Origin: Aurelia coerulea
Taxonomy: Eukaryota > Cnidaria > Scyphozoa > Semaeostomeae > Ulmaridae
Length of the DNA stretch: 64,000 nucleotides
Direction: 5' to 3'
NCBI GenBank assembly: GCA_039566865.1
Contig: CM076947.1
Coordinates: 751,501 to 815,500 of the forward strand
How positions within the stretch are numbered: position 1 is the first letter of the stretch; each line of letters begins with the position of its first letter. A program made the translations under genes and the position numbers. Shown piece after piece: positions 50,955 through 61,094 of this stretch. The notes under the pieces are model-generated. The model searched no databases and was not told the DNA's origin. It was given only the letters and a program-made list of their open reading frames with translations.

Positions 50955-51255
50955 AATATTTAATTACCTTACCGAGCAGTATGGTATCTAGACCTTCCCT
51001 TGTAAATGAGACCATTCTTTTGATTCTTTGTATTTGTAAAAATTAACTTCTCTGAAATATTCATCACTGGCAATAATATCTACCAAATCATTGAAGAGTT
51101 TCTCACTCCATGCTGCTTTTCTACCCTTGGTCTTTTTTGATTTTTTCTTCAACAAAGAAGGCACCTCCTCTTCATCATCTGACAGCATTTCTTCTTCATC
51201 ATTGAGCTCCAAGCTTGAGGGACTTTGCTGTTCTTGAAGACTAAAAAGGGAAATA
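50955..51255 (-). CDS. MADF/SANT-like gene, exon 2
   Basis: After the acceptor CCCTTTTTAG at about 51238 the frame gives SLQEQQSPSSLELNDEEEML, a Lys-rich linker (LLKKKSKKTKGRKA) and AWSEKLFNDLVDIIASDEYF. That last segment is the first helix of a MADF/SANT-like DNA-binding domain. Two bases appear to be missing near 51045, shifting the domain to KLIFTNTKNQKNGLIYKG in the next frame, which ends at a GTAAGG donor near 50960. Exon 1 is the zinc-finger segment at 52635-52810 plus 51507-51569. The splice restores one frame. Later exons are not seen. Confidence 0.55.
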
Positions 51256-51506
51256 TACAATATATCATATACCTCATAAAACATCAAGTCAGAGGTAAGA
51301 CCTGAAGGTCACTTTTTATAATTTCCCAACAAACAATTCAACTTTTTGACACTAGACATATTCTATTACATTCTTTGTTTCTATAATCATCAATAAGTAC
51401 TCCAAAAATCACTTCACATCCGAGCAAGTATATTTGCTAGCATGCCATGCCAATTCTGAGTCTAGCAGCCTTTGTAAAAAGTATATATTTTGGAAAGAAA
51501 TCTACC

Positions 51507-51569
51507 TTGAATATTGTTCAGGAGCTGCAGTTTCTCTTCTTAGGCCAGTTTCGTGCTCAGGTCCCAATG
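51507..51569 (-). CDS. Zinc-finger/MADF gene, exon 1, downstream part
   Basis: The sequence GPEHETGLRRETAAPEQYS ends at a GTAGAT donor near 51506. It continues the zinc-finger exon of 52635-52810 in frame once the intervening 1065-bp element and one 10-bp duplicate are removed. Confidence 0.6.
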
Positions 51570-52634
51570 CGACGACTTTATTCTGCAGGCCAGCAGGTCA
51601 AGTAATCTGCGGGTCAAACACAAAAAGCAAACATGCGGGGTCACCACCAGGGCCAAGGGCTAAGTGGCCTAGAGACATGGCATGAAAAAGCTGGACATGT
51701 AATGCTTATTACGCAAGCACATCCCGTAACAGTACAACAAATTATCGTTATCTGATTGACAGAAATCCCGGGGTGTCTACCTTGGAGAAAAACAACGGGG
51801 ATGTGCCTGCCAAAAGAAAATTTTATGACCCCGTCCTGGAATAAATGTTTCAAAATATAGTACCTGTCCTGGATAATACAAGTGTCTTTTGTGAGTTACC
51901 TTAATTTTGCATGTCAAATCTGACCTGTCCTGGGAAAAAAGCTTTAATGAACATATCTGTGCCGGAATAAATACACAAAAGGTATAACCCTGTCCTGGAA
52001 TTTTCTTCCGAAAATGGGACCCTATTGGCAGGCACATCCCCGGGTGCTCAATGTATTAAGTAGACCCCCCGGGACAGAAATAGTCAAGCCAAATCGTATC
52101 ATCTGCACTCGCGATGAGGATTGCATCAGTCATGATTGCATCTCTATCTCCGAGTCTTTAGGCACAGGCCCCATTAATATCGAAAACTCTCAAACGATCA
52201 AACTTTCGGACGAATTGGAAAGTTGAATGACTATGTTGACTATGACTATGAATCATCCAATTCAGTGCAGAAAACTGAGACTCATGTAATCAATCTATAC
52301 GCCCACTGCATTTCTAGATTGGCTTTGTTCACGATTTGAACAGCAGGACATTCTTTGGCACAAAGCATTTCAATGCCACAAACGAATAAGGATCCCATGG
52401 TTGAAAGACATTGAAACAAAAGCTTGTGAAAACATTGGAAAAATACTGTGATGGTCCAAGGAGAGATCAAAATCATCCAAGGGATTGGCCTTTGACCATT
52501 TGACGGCCTAAAATACCAAACACAACACATACATCTTTGTATTGGGCCCTTGGCCCTGATGGTGACCCGCATGTTTGCTTTCGTGTTTGACCCGCAGATT
52601 ACTTGACCTGCTGGCCTGCAGAATAAAGTCGTCG
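51570..52634. mobile_element. Foldback-type element 'CGACGAC', 1065 bp, 10-bp TSD
   Basis: Inverted ends of about 95 bp (CGACGACTTTATTCTGCAGG..., 51570-51660 and 52545-52634). The flanking duplication GGTCCCAATG (51560-51569 and 52635-52644) is perfect. A TSD of 10 bp suggests a MULE-like mobiliser. It interrupts the first exon of the zinc-finger/MADF gene and contains a 305-bp MITE. Another end fragment is at 33903-33958. Confidence 0.85.
51769..52073. mobile_element. MITE 'CCCGGGG', 305 bp, 8-bp TSD
   Basis: Flanked by ACAGAAAT (51761-51768 and 52074-52081). The ends CCCGGGGTGTCTAC and inverted CCCGGGGGGTCTAC are followed by a further inverted block GGGGATGTGCCTGCCAA. Repeated TGTCCTGGAATAAAT-like sequences inside make it nearly palindromic. 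Confidence 0.88.
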
Positions 52635-52810
52635 GGTCCCAATGTGCAATCAAAACAGTAACCAACACACTTTCCCATTTGCCAGCCCACTTTATTTTCA
52701 TTCTTTTCTGGAATTGCACATCTGGTGCAGACTATTCTTTGACAGCCAATGCAGCTATATTTTGTGTTAGAACTGCACACGTAGCATACCTTCACGTATG
52801 CAGACGCCAT
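52635..52810 (-). CDS. Zinc-finger/MADF gene, exon 1, upstream part
   Basis: The ATG at 52810 starts MASAYVKVCYVCSSNTKYSC, then IGCQRIVCTRCAIPEK and GKCVGYCFDCTLGP. Eight or more Cys residues in CxxC pairs form a treble-clef-like zinc-binding module. It is split by the 1065-bp element at 51570-52634. With that removed the exon continues to 51507 and splices in phase to the MADF/SANT-like exon at 51238. Such zinc-finger plus MADF proteins are probably transposon-derived, but I cannot name one. Confidence 0.6.
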
Positions 52811-52909
52811 TTTGAAGTTGTCTCTACACTTCGCGCCAAAATTGAATGTTACTGCGCATGATCAGTAAAGGAAACTCTGAATTGTGGGAAGCAAAATATA
52901 TTAGAATTA

Positions 52910-53120
52910 ATTATGCATTTGATTCGGCGCATGAAAAGAGCAACTTCTGAATCAATGTCAATCCTGTGTCGCATTATGCGGCAGACTCTGCCGCACCAGA
53001 TCATTTTTGCCGTACTTAATTCATTCTGCCGAAATAAACCGATTCAAACGTCGCACTTTTCATGAACTTAATTCCTCAATTAAGTTCGGCGCATGAGAAG
53101 TACGACGTTTGAACCAGGCC
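52910..53120. mobile_element. MITE with TCGGCGCATGA / TCAAACGTCG motifs, degraded
   Basis: A near-perfect inverted repeat at about 53038-53113 (GATTCAAACGTCGCACTTTT with its partner AAGTACGACGTTTGAACCAG) encloses AATTAAGTT. GATTCGGCGCATGAAAAGAG at 52920 repeats part of it. Related sequence may occur near 56826 and 38120. Boundaries are uncertain. It overlaps the end of the PHD frame. Confidence 0.5.
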
Positions 53121-53516
53121 TAAGGAACACAGCTCAGGTAGAGTGAAGTAGTGAGAATCAATATTCTGGGGCATATGTTCATCAATATCATAATCACTAA
53201 GATTAGGCAAATTCACAAGGTTAGATGTAGTTTCAAATGAAGGTGAAAAGGCAGCAAGGGATGGAACATCAAAATCATAAAGTTCTGATAATTCATCATT
53301 TCCTAATGAGCCAAATGGAAACATATCTTGGAAACATAGCTTGCAAAACCAAAGAACTTCATCTGGTTCCTTTTCAAGTTCTCTATATTCACGAGCAGAG
53401 ATATCATTGCATTTAGTGTGGACAAAGAAATTACATTTATTGCAAAAAATAGCCTTTTGAGCATTGAGTATGTTTTTGTGGCAAATACCACATGGATAAT
53501 CATCCGGACTTGTCAT
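53076..53516 (-). CDS. PHD-finger segment of a LINE ORF1
   Basis: From the ATG at 53516: CGICHKNILNAQKAIFCNKC, then FFVHTKCNDISAREY and WFCKLC. This is a C4HC3 PHD finger (residues about 9-55) that binds histone tails in host proteins. A Ser/Asp-rich tail follows. It lies directly downstream of a coiled-coil plus RRM-like ORF1 on the same strand (53633-54440). PHD fingers are a recurring part of ORF1 proteins in CR1- and Tx1/L1-like LINEs, so I read both as one retrotransposon ORF1. The last residues run into a MITE. Confidence 0.72.
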   Translation of the reverse strand: MTSPDDYPCGICHKNILNAQKAIFCNKCNFFVHTKCNDISAREYRELEKEPDEVLWFCKLCFQDMFPFGSLGNDELSELYDFDVPSLAAFSPSFETTSNLVNLPNLSDYDIDEHMPQNIDSHYFTLPELCSLGLVQTSYFSCAELN

Positions 53517-53632
53517 TTACTTTTGATGACTTATGATAAAAGACCAAAATCCAGCACAATAAACTGAAAAAAAAACTGAAATATAAATAAGCAAGAATAA
53601 CACAACTCACAAGGAAAGGCAAGAGGTCCAAT

Positions 53633-54440
53633 CTAACCAAATGAGATTTCAGTTTCACTTGAAACAGAGTCATTGGCATTTTCTGGTTTCTTCTTGTGAC
53701 TTCCACTTAACGAATTACGAACAACTAATCTGTCCATTACAAAGTAGGCTATTTTACCCTGTGCTCTAGCTTCAATAAGCTGAGGAATTTTCTCTCTTCT
53801 TCTGGCTAAGGTTTTCCCGGATAAATCCTGCACAAACATTATTCCATGTGGCTTCTTGGATCTTGCAAGACCAAGAACTGTCTCTTTCTCTTTCCATTTC
53901 AAGAATTTGGCTACTATAGGTCGTGGCTCGTTATTTCTGTTTCTCCCATCATTCCTTTGCTGCTTGTTGAAGCTTTTAGGGTTTCCGTTACCCACTCTGT
54001 GGCATCTTTCCAGTTGAAAAACATCACTTGAACCTAACTCATTCTGAATGAGACTTTTAGCAATTTCTTCAGTTTGCTCCCACGTTTGTTCATTATCTTT
54101 ATCCTCAGGTACCCCCAGTTTTTTCTGATGTTGTTTCTTCTATTTTGATTTTCTATGTATTCTACGTTGTTATCGAGGTCTTCTATGTAACCAAATGAAT
54201 CTTGAACCGAGCGCTCATTGGCTTTGATCTTGTCATCTAAACTTTTCACTTTCAGGTCCATTTCGTCCTGTTTGGCTTGAGAAAATTTAAACTCATTTTC
54301 AGATCTGATACATCTTTCCGAAGCTTTTTTATATCATCCTTCAATGTGCCTACCATCAGTTCAAGAGCGGTTTTGAAGTTCTTTGCTTGTACTTCCAACA
54401 GGTTTTGAACCATCGACAATGTTACAGTTTCTTGCGCCAT
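53633..54440 (-). pseudogene. LINE ORF1 (coiled coil plus L1-ORF1p-like domain)
   Basis: From the ATG at 54440 the protein has heptad-rich coiled coils (LKDDIKKLRKDVSDLKMSL; LKVKSLDDKIKANERSVQD), then QNRRNNIR, which opens the L1-ORF1p-like RRM. It continues RPIVAKFLKWKEKETVLGLA, HGIMFVQDLSGKTLARR and GKIAYFVMDRLVVRN, the C-terminal domain signature. L1 ORF1p trimerises and coats element RNA. Frameshifts near 54250 and 54040 break it. ORF2 (endonuclease-RT) is absent downstream. 5' UTR lies beyond 54480 at most. Confidence 0.8.
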
Positions 54441-54689
54441 GTTTTGCAAAGTTATGGCCTAAAAGTAGGCCCAACAACGTGATGAAAACCAACCGAACTC
54501 CAAGATACGAGAAAATATACAATTAATAGCTACATTTGCATCCTCAAATTCATAACTGAACTTAATTTTATTTAAAACATTAAAGTATGAAGTATTTATT
54601 ACTCAGTCGTGATAACTGAACCAATTAAACTTTGCTCTCGCGACAACACGTGCACGCCTCGAGAGTCCATCTTGAACGAATGAACAGTG
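54441..54689. other. Possible LINE 5' UTR; no gene
   Basis: Sequence upstream of ORF1; no motif recognised. Confidence 0.35.
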
Positions 54690-55020
54690 ATCCTATACTT
54701 TATAAAGATATCATGGTCCATTATTGAACTGAGTTACTGCATACTTCAGCAGAACTTCAAGCCAAGACTGCTAAGTTTGCAAAGTGTACACATGCGATAC
54801 ATGCCTGGCTATTGTTTTAAAACAATGATTATGTTGTTCTTCCTTTGTTATGCTTTTCTATACTTTATATAGATATCATGGTCTATTTTTGAACTGAGTT
54901 ACTGCTTCATTCAGCCAAACTTATATCCCAAACTGTTAAGTTTGCAATGTCTTGCACGAGATGCTTACTTGACTATGGTTTCAAAGACGATGCTTCTATT
55001 GTTATTCCTTTGTTATACAT
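54690..55020. repeat. Tandem duplication, about 165 bp, two copies
   Basis: CTATACTTTATAAAGATATC, ATCATGGTCCATTATTGAAC and TAAGTTTGCAA landmarks recur at about 54693/54858, 54712/54877 and 54771/54937. Copies are diverged. Confidence 0.8.
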
Positions 55021-55984
55021 TATCTTCCCACGCACACAATATAAAAAGCAGTCTGGTTTCAAGCATATTTCTTTTAACATTCTCCTTTGTTTTGAACTGC
55101 ATATTGTTTTATCATTGAGAGCCTCAAATCAGAAAAATTAGCCAAAATTAGTCAAAAAGCTCAAGCAATTGTTGGGCTTAGTGGTTCAACTTCTAAATGT
55201 GGCATTTCACTACTGCTTGGGCTGGATCTTCGTTGCATTCAACATCACAAGTTCTTTGGCTTTCAGAAGCTTAACTGAATAGGAGTTTCCATGGAGGCAC
55301 TGCACTGTCACATTTACTTGCATTAACTCTAAATGTTATAAATATTGCAGTACGATATTATAACAGATACATCCATTGAATTGTGCCATCTAAGCGTCTC
55401 TGCTCCTATTTTCAAATAGGCCTATCAGCCAAAAAGGCCTAAATTTTTGAAGAAAGAAAAACCCAACTGACAACAACTGGCTCACTTGAAGCGTCCTTAT
55501 GCAATGGTTTCTTTTCCAAATTATCAATAGCTTGATTGCCATGGAATATATGTATCTTTCTGCACCTTTAGTTCTTTTTGAACCCATTTCACACATCTTT
55601 CAGAAGGAAAGATCTTCAGGCAGGACAGGTTAAAATGTCAACCCTTTTTCCACTGTTATGTAGAGAAAGACCCTATATGTAACACAGGGAGCCAACAAGG
55701 CTGGAGATCAAACACAGGGATGCAAACCAGAAAATGTTCTCTGCAGGAAAGAGGGGTGCTTTTTGGGTGCCAACTTTTACATTTTATGGTTGTTTTGCGG
55801 TTGCTAAGCACCAAGTACGGGGGTGGTACTTAAAAAATTCCAAAAAGCAGGGAAACAAGCAATGGGATGAACTTGAAAGTTTTAGAATCCGATTCTAAGA
55901 TGAATTTTACACTAGAAAAGATCAAATCAAAATTTTCGAAAAATTTCTCAAAATTCTGTTTTATTTGGTGGTAAGCTACCTTTT
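55021..55984. other. No gene recognised
   Basis: No convincing gene; the frames present lack family motifs. Confidence 0.4.
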
Positions 55985-56400
55985 ATAGAACTGGGACAAA
56001 GTACCCCTGTCTAAAATTAGCATTTAGGGGCAATCTTTTGATTGGGTCTGTTCGTTATCGTTCACAGAATGTCAGAATGTGTAGAAAGAAAAAAAATTCA
56101 TTTCTTTATCACTTCCTGTTTCCGTTCAGCAAAGGAGGCCCAAAAAGGAAGCCCCCAATGCAGGACTGGGGTCGCATACCCTGTCTAAAATTAGCATTTA
56201 GGGTTTTATTTTTTGATTAGGTCTTTTCGTTATCGTTCTCAGCATATCAGAATGTGTAGAAACCAAAAGTTTCATTTCTTTATCACTTACGGTTTCCTTT
56301 GTACAAAGGGACACCCCTTTGGAGGACTGGGACCAAGTACCCCCGTCTAAAAATAGCACCTGGGGGCATTTTTCAACTTGTGTCTGTTTTGCTTCGTTTT
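55985..56400. repeat. Tandem repeat, about 165-175 bp, about 2.4 copies
   Basis: GTACCCCTGTCTAAAATTAG, GTTCGTTATCGTT and TTTCATTTCTTTATCACTT recur at intervals of about 163-175 bp (near 55998, 56171 and 56338). Confidence 0.8.
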
Positions 56401-56404
56401 GCTA

Positions 56405-56720
56405 ACAGACCGGACTATTATTGGTACGTTCTGTTACAGCTTCATCCTGGTTGGGAAAACCGTCATCATCCAACCCTCCCTTTGTATCCAGAATGGAATC
56501 TCCTAGTTCAGACGAAATGCTATCAAATTCACTGTACATCTGATTGTCATGATATGAATAGGTTTTTTCTTGTTTTTTATATTCTGCGGCAGCTCTGACT
56601 CCAGATGTGCACCTTCATTCATAACATTTGGTTTCATCTGCACATTTTCAACCTCTACATCATCTTGGGTCATTACATCTTGCTCACAATTTGTCTCATC
56701 TGGAATCGATTCATCAAGCT
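56405..56720 (-). other. Acidic coding-like stretch, unassigned
   Basis: On the minus strand a Glu/Asp/Asn-rich frame (IPDETNCEQDVMTQDDVEVE) is followed, after a frame change near 56550, by MYSEFDSISSELGDSILDTK and DDDGFPNQDEAVTERTNN. The composition looks like real coding sequence, perhaps the linker of a host-like or transposon protein. A TTAA MITE end follows upstream at 56725. No family recognised. Confidence 0.35.
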
Positions 56721-56724
56721 TTAA

Positions 56725-56830
56725 CCCTATCTGACCTGGGGGGGGGCTGATTTGGTCCCCCCCCTAGTTCATTTTTGTTTACACCGTTTTCCATACATGC
56801 AGCAGGCCTCTGATACTTTGTAAGTTTAAG
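56725..56830. mobile_element. piggyBac-like MITE, left end only
   Basis: TTAA (56721-56724) then CCCTATCTGACCTGGGGG, and internal sequence shared with 491-600 (ACACCGTTTTCC, ATGCAGCAGGCCTCTGATAC). The other end is missing. Confidence 0.85.
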
Positions 56831-57340
56831 GCTTAATTCATACGTCGCATTTTAGTCGACTCAAATTCAATCATCTTGATTAAATCCAAAACAAATCCAT
56901 GATACATCCATCGTCTGAATCCAAGTGCTAAACTTGACTCAAACTTGACCCAAGTTTAAGATGCTCTGTAAGATTATGTGACACCAGTTCGACGTGCATT
57001 CAGACGATGGATTTTTGTTGAGTCAAATCCAATTGATTTTGAGTCTGGTCCGTCGTTTGCCATTGTCTCCAAACTTTGAGCATGAGTAGTAGCTGAAGAA
57101 AGTCAGCGCTTTTTTATTGCCTTTCTCTACGAAGCAAAAATGGCGACTTTTGTTGATGATCAATTGTGCAGAGAAAGTCTTTCTTTCCAAGATGATATAA
57201 ACAAACAGCAAGACGGCATTTCGGACTGAACGTCGGCATGCTATTGGGAGGGGAATAGGCTCACTTTCTCTCAAAATTTTAGGCAATTGCTTTGAAGAAC
57301 TAAAACACAGAACCCCATCCCCCCTAACAACTGAAACATA
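56831..57340. other. No gene recognised; short dispersed repeat
   Basis: The block GAAGAACTAAAACACAGAACCCC (57290-57330) recurs as GAAGAACCCTAAAACACAAA near 58782, on the other side of the TA element. Confidence 0.4.
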
Positions 57341-57486
57341 CCGGGTGTCCCAAAAAAAAGTTCCGGCGTTTGATTGAACGTAGACAAAAAAGTTCGTTAT
57401 CTGGCAATTTCTATTCATTCTAGGTACATGCTGGACATTTCAACTTACAGTTTGGCATATTGTAGGAAGAAGTCAGTAATCTGAAT

Positions 57487-57750
57487 ATGGAGTTATTAGT
57501 CCTAACATCGCATCTTCATGTTGAAGTCAAAACCAGGGAGATTAGTACGCCTTTCTGCATCATCGTGGTGGAGGGGGAATCTCCGGATGAGCAACACAAA
57601 AACTGGGTTGACACTTTGTTTCATTGCCTTGACGACGTGCAAGAGTTTAAAGGTCTGACAATCGAATGTAATAGGTCTAGGGGGAAAATACTAAGTTTAT
57701 ACTTTGCCATGGCATGGCAGGTCGAAAAAGCAATTGAAACTATTCTTTAG
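57487..57750 (+). CDS. Uncharacterised 87-codon ORF inside the TA element
   Basis: The ORF begins at an ATG within the left TIR and ends at a TAG. It encodes HLHVEVKTREISTPFCIIVV, then EGESPDEQHKNWVDTLFHCL and later GKILSLYFAMAWQVEKAIET. The composition resembles real protein more than chance, and the spacing between TIRs would suit a captured exon. I do not recognise the sequence, and 87 codons is short. It could equally be fortuitous. Confidence 0.35.
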   Translation: MELLVLTSHLHVEVKTREISTPFCIIVVEGESPDEQHKNWVDTLFHCLDDVQEFKGLTIECNRSRGKILSLYFAMAWQVEKAIETIL

Positions 57751-58079
57751 TTAAGAAAAGACAGTTTATTCTACTCCGCTCCGTGCCGTGAAACCGTGAA
57801 ACAGTAAAAATTCCCATTTGAAATTCCCAGTTGCCACCAGGCAACAATAACAGCAGCAAACAGTTTTCCCGAGACATATTTGTTTCAATTCTTCACACCA
57901 TAGGCTAATTCACACAATCAAAAATGATTTAAATCTAAATTCCGTTCAATTACAAAGCAACGTTTTCTCTTGTGAATAAAATTTCTACCCGCTCTGGACG
58001 TCAAGGTAATGAACGAATTGTCAACTAATTTGTGTGTTGCTCATCGAGGGAGTCCCCACCATCACGAAGCAGGAAGGCG

Positions 58080-58381
58080 TAATGTCTCGTTCAATTCTTA
58101 CCCTGACCATCCCCCCCAGGCATTTGCACAACAAATTTTCCCGGCCCCCGGGCATTTGACCGTACATTTTTCCCCGGCCCCCGGGCATTTGAGTGTCATT
58201 TGGCAAGAACGAGATCTTTTGCTTATACAGTGACTGGGAATATGGCATTTTTTCAGTGCCCGGCCCCCGGGCATTTGACCATCAATTTTTCCCCGGCACC
58301 CGGGCATTTGAGCAAGGAATTTTTGTTGACCCCCGGGCTGCCCGGGGGGATGGTCAGGGTAGGAATTGAACGCGACATAAT
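58080..58381. mobile_element. GC-rich palindromic MITE, about 300 bp
   Basis: TIRs GCGTTCAATTCCTACCCTGA (inverted right end) and CTCGTTCAATTCTTACCCTG. Inside are four to five copies of CCCGGGCATTTG-like motifs in tandem. Nested in the TA element. Confidence 0.75.
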
Positions 58382-58836
58382 CATCTCTCTGGTTTTGCCT
58401 TGAACACGAAAGTGAAATGTTAGAGCTCATAACTCCATTTTCAGATTACTAATGTCTGCCTACGATATGCCAAACTTTAAGTTGAAATATCTAGCACGTA
58501 ACTAGAATGAATAGAAATTACCAGATTAAAAAGATTTTTCTCGGTGCTCAATCAAACGTCGGAACTTTTTTTTGGGACACCCGGTACACAAATCTTGTGA
58601 GAAAATTAATCTATGCTAGTTTGCTAGACTTCTGGGGTAATCAATTGCTTCCTTTATTAATAGGAATGAGAGGCATATTGTCCAGGAAATTGAAACAATA
58701 GATCATGGGAGCTAGGGGGCAATTGCCAGAAAAAGACCCTAGGAAACTTTTCCTAAACTGACAATCTAAAACATAGCATCGAAGAACCCTAAAACACAAA
58801 ACCCCTTAATTAACAACTGAATTAAATGCAAGTCTT

Positions 58837-60754
58837 AATCATACATCTCAACAAGTATTAAGTTGCATCCGTTTAAATGAACTCCAAAGTAGGTGGTAAG
58901 CATTTTCTCTAAATAGGCACAGAGTTCATGCAATCTTTCAATGCTGCTGAAGGCAACGAGAGCTCCTTTGCTACCATGACAATGACTGTCGTATACATAA
59001 ACTTTGTCATATATACTATTAAGGGCAATGCTTATATTTGGATATATAATCAAAACACAATTGGTATTGATTCACCCTGTGCATCAGGATATCAGCTTTG
59101 ATGCAAGGTCATCCACATCCACAATTGGTTGCATGGCATGGGGATAAATTGGCAAACTGGCTTGTTGAAAGAATTGTTCTACTGGAAGGTTTGGTTGTCC
59201 ATCAGGTAATTCTTTTATTTTATACCTGACAATGAATTTGTAATTTCAACAGAAAAAAGATGATATGAACAATGAACTAAATTAAATTTACTTTGAGAAA
59301 CAGGACTACAGTAAGTTTCTGAAACTGAGACAATGATTTCTTAATAACATTTTTTTGAATTTTACAAACCATCCACTTGCAATTTTCCTATTTGAAATAG
59401 TTTGTCCTTTAGAGGGAAAATTTATTCAGGTTGATATCTAAAGAGGCTGGCTGCTATTTTTTAGACTTTTGTAAAAGTCTTTATGCAATTTTGAAACTGT
59501 GTCAACTGAATAAAGAGCATTTTCTGTTAGGGAAAATTACCAAATGTACGACTTATGTATAAAGACCTGCCAGGAGGAGGGCTTGTCAGATGTATTCAGA
59601 ATGGAATGAATATTCAATTTATGCAAGTTTAATGGCAGTTCAGTGTAACTTTCTGACACTTATCATGCAATACCATGTGCACACGAACACGACAAGAATT
59701 CTTGATGATTTTTCAATTGATGATACAAATTGTAAGTATAGTAAAAACTCGCATAAAGAACCTCCAGGTTGATTTTTGGCCCGTTAAGCATCCTTTGTGT
59801 AGGAAACACGATTTAAATGTAAATGAGCCACTTCACATATTACAGAAAATCACTGGTTCTTTCATGCAAGTCTTCACTGTAGTACGAAAACCATTGTGTG
59901 CATAGCCTTGAAATGTGATACAAACAAATCTACCTGAGATGGCCATTCTTGATGATATTGCAATATCCTTCCACCAATGCATTATTTTCATTGAGAACTT
60001 CTTCTCTTGACAGGCATCCTTTGTAAGCATACATGCAAATAAGTGTACATATCACTGTGCAAGAGTTGATTGGCTCCCCTGCAAGACCTGACTGTGATGC
60101 TCTCGCTGGAAAAAGATATTCGTGAATGGACTCATTTCGCAGTGCCACATGAAAGCCATGATGGACTTCCTGCATCTGGTCTTTGCTAGGGTCCTGGTGC
60201 CATTCACATGAGCACTGGGAGGTTTTTCCTGTCATGCTGCAAATGTCTCAGTCTTAGACATCTGGCATGTCGTTTTGACACCTTTTTCTTTGTATCGCTG
60301 GTGTCCTTTCATACTATAGAGGCAAGTTTTACAATTTTACAGTTTTACAATTGGATTTGCTTTCTCTTTATGGAACAAATTTCTATCGTTCAAGGAGGAA
60401 GGGACGTCCGTTGTAACACTTTGGGTAGGGGGACTAAGCTGAACTAGCTGATAAGAAAGTTCTTCAATGCCTTCCTTTATCCTTTCCTTTGAAATTTTCT
60501 CCAGTTTTGGAGGTGCCTCGTCTTCGTTTTCTTTGCTCCTTTTTTTCCTCTTCTTTTTTGCTAATACCAAACACTGCTTCGTTTGCCGTTGAGGCCAACT
60601 TCCTGACATATTTTTTGATGTGATTGCGACAGATAGGACAGTAAGTTTGATTGTCGAGACAAAGGACACAAAAAGAATGTGCACATGCTTCAAAGAGAAT
60701 CCAATCTAGAGTTTCATGCATCCTGAAGCAGCCTGGCATGTCTATGGAGTGCAT
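58837..60754 (-). CDS. RING finger plus papain-like cysteine protease gene, multi-exon
   Basis: From the ATG at 60754 come a RING-like module (FEACAHSFCVLCLDNQTYCP, then ICRNH), a Lys/Glu-rich linker that changes frame in an A-run near 60560, and SKERIKEGIEELSYQLVQLS. Exon 60235-59934 has SQSGLAGEPINSCTVICTLI with a likely catalytic Cys and ends at a GT donor. Exon 59219-59066 has ELPDGQPNLPVEQFF. The last piece, 59053-58837, has YDSHCHGSKGALVAFSS with the likely catalytic His. The Cys...DSHxHG pattern resembles papain-fold proteases found in mobile elements. The role is unknown; a deubiquitinase or self-processing role is conceivable. Exon joins are inferred. Confidence 0.45.
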
Positions 60755-61094
60755 TATCCGCCAAAATGTGTGCCAATTTTTGTTTTGTTGCTTGTCCTAA
60801 TTTTATGTGCCAATATTTTTATTCATGAGGATGGTTTTCTTATTTACCTCATTTCACGATATTTCTTTTCGCTATATCCGTTTCTTTCAAACACGGTTTT
60901 TCTATTCAACTCTTATTCAATGCTGATCGATATTTCTATGTCAAACGCCCTTCTCGATTTTTCTATTGTTTGTGCGTTGCACATTTTGCGGTTCTGCACA
61001 TTGCTTCGGTTTTTCTGTTCACTGCGCAGACGGCCGTTGCGCATCGTTATGGCAAAAATGGCGCGAAACTGCACGTGAGTGAACGAGAGTGAAG

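Larger units (their letters stand above)
57341..58584. mobile_element. TA-flanked element with about 165-bp TIRs, 1244 bp
   Basis: Both ends read CCGGGTGTCCCAAAAAAAAG and stay similar for about 165 bp. Flanks are TA at 57339-57340 and 58585-58586. TA and this terminal motif suggest a Tc1/mariner-type mobiliser. It contains an ORF (57487-57750) that begins within the left TIR, and a nested GC-rich palindromic element (58080-58381). Confidence 0.88.

Noticed and set aside
58837..60235. Integrated large DNA virus, suggested by the herpes-tegument-like protease pattern
   Set aside because: Such proteases also occur in transposons; no capsid, polymerase or packaging gene is near, and the segment has spliced-looking exons.
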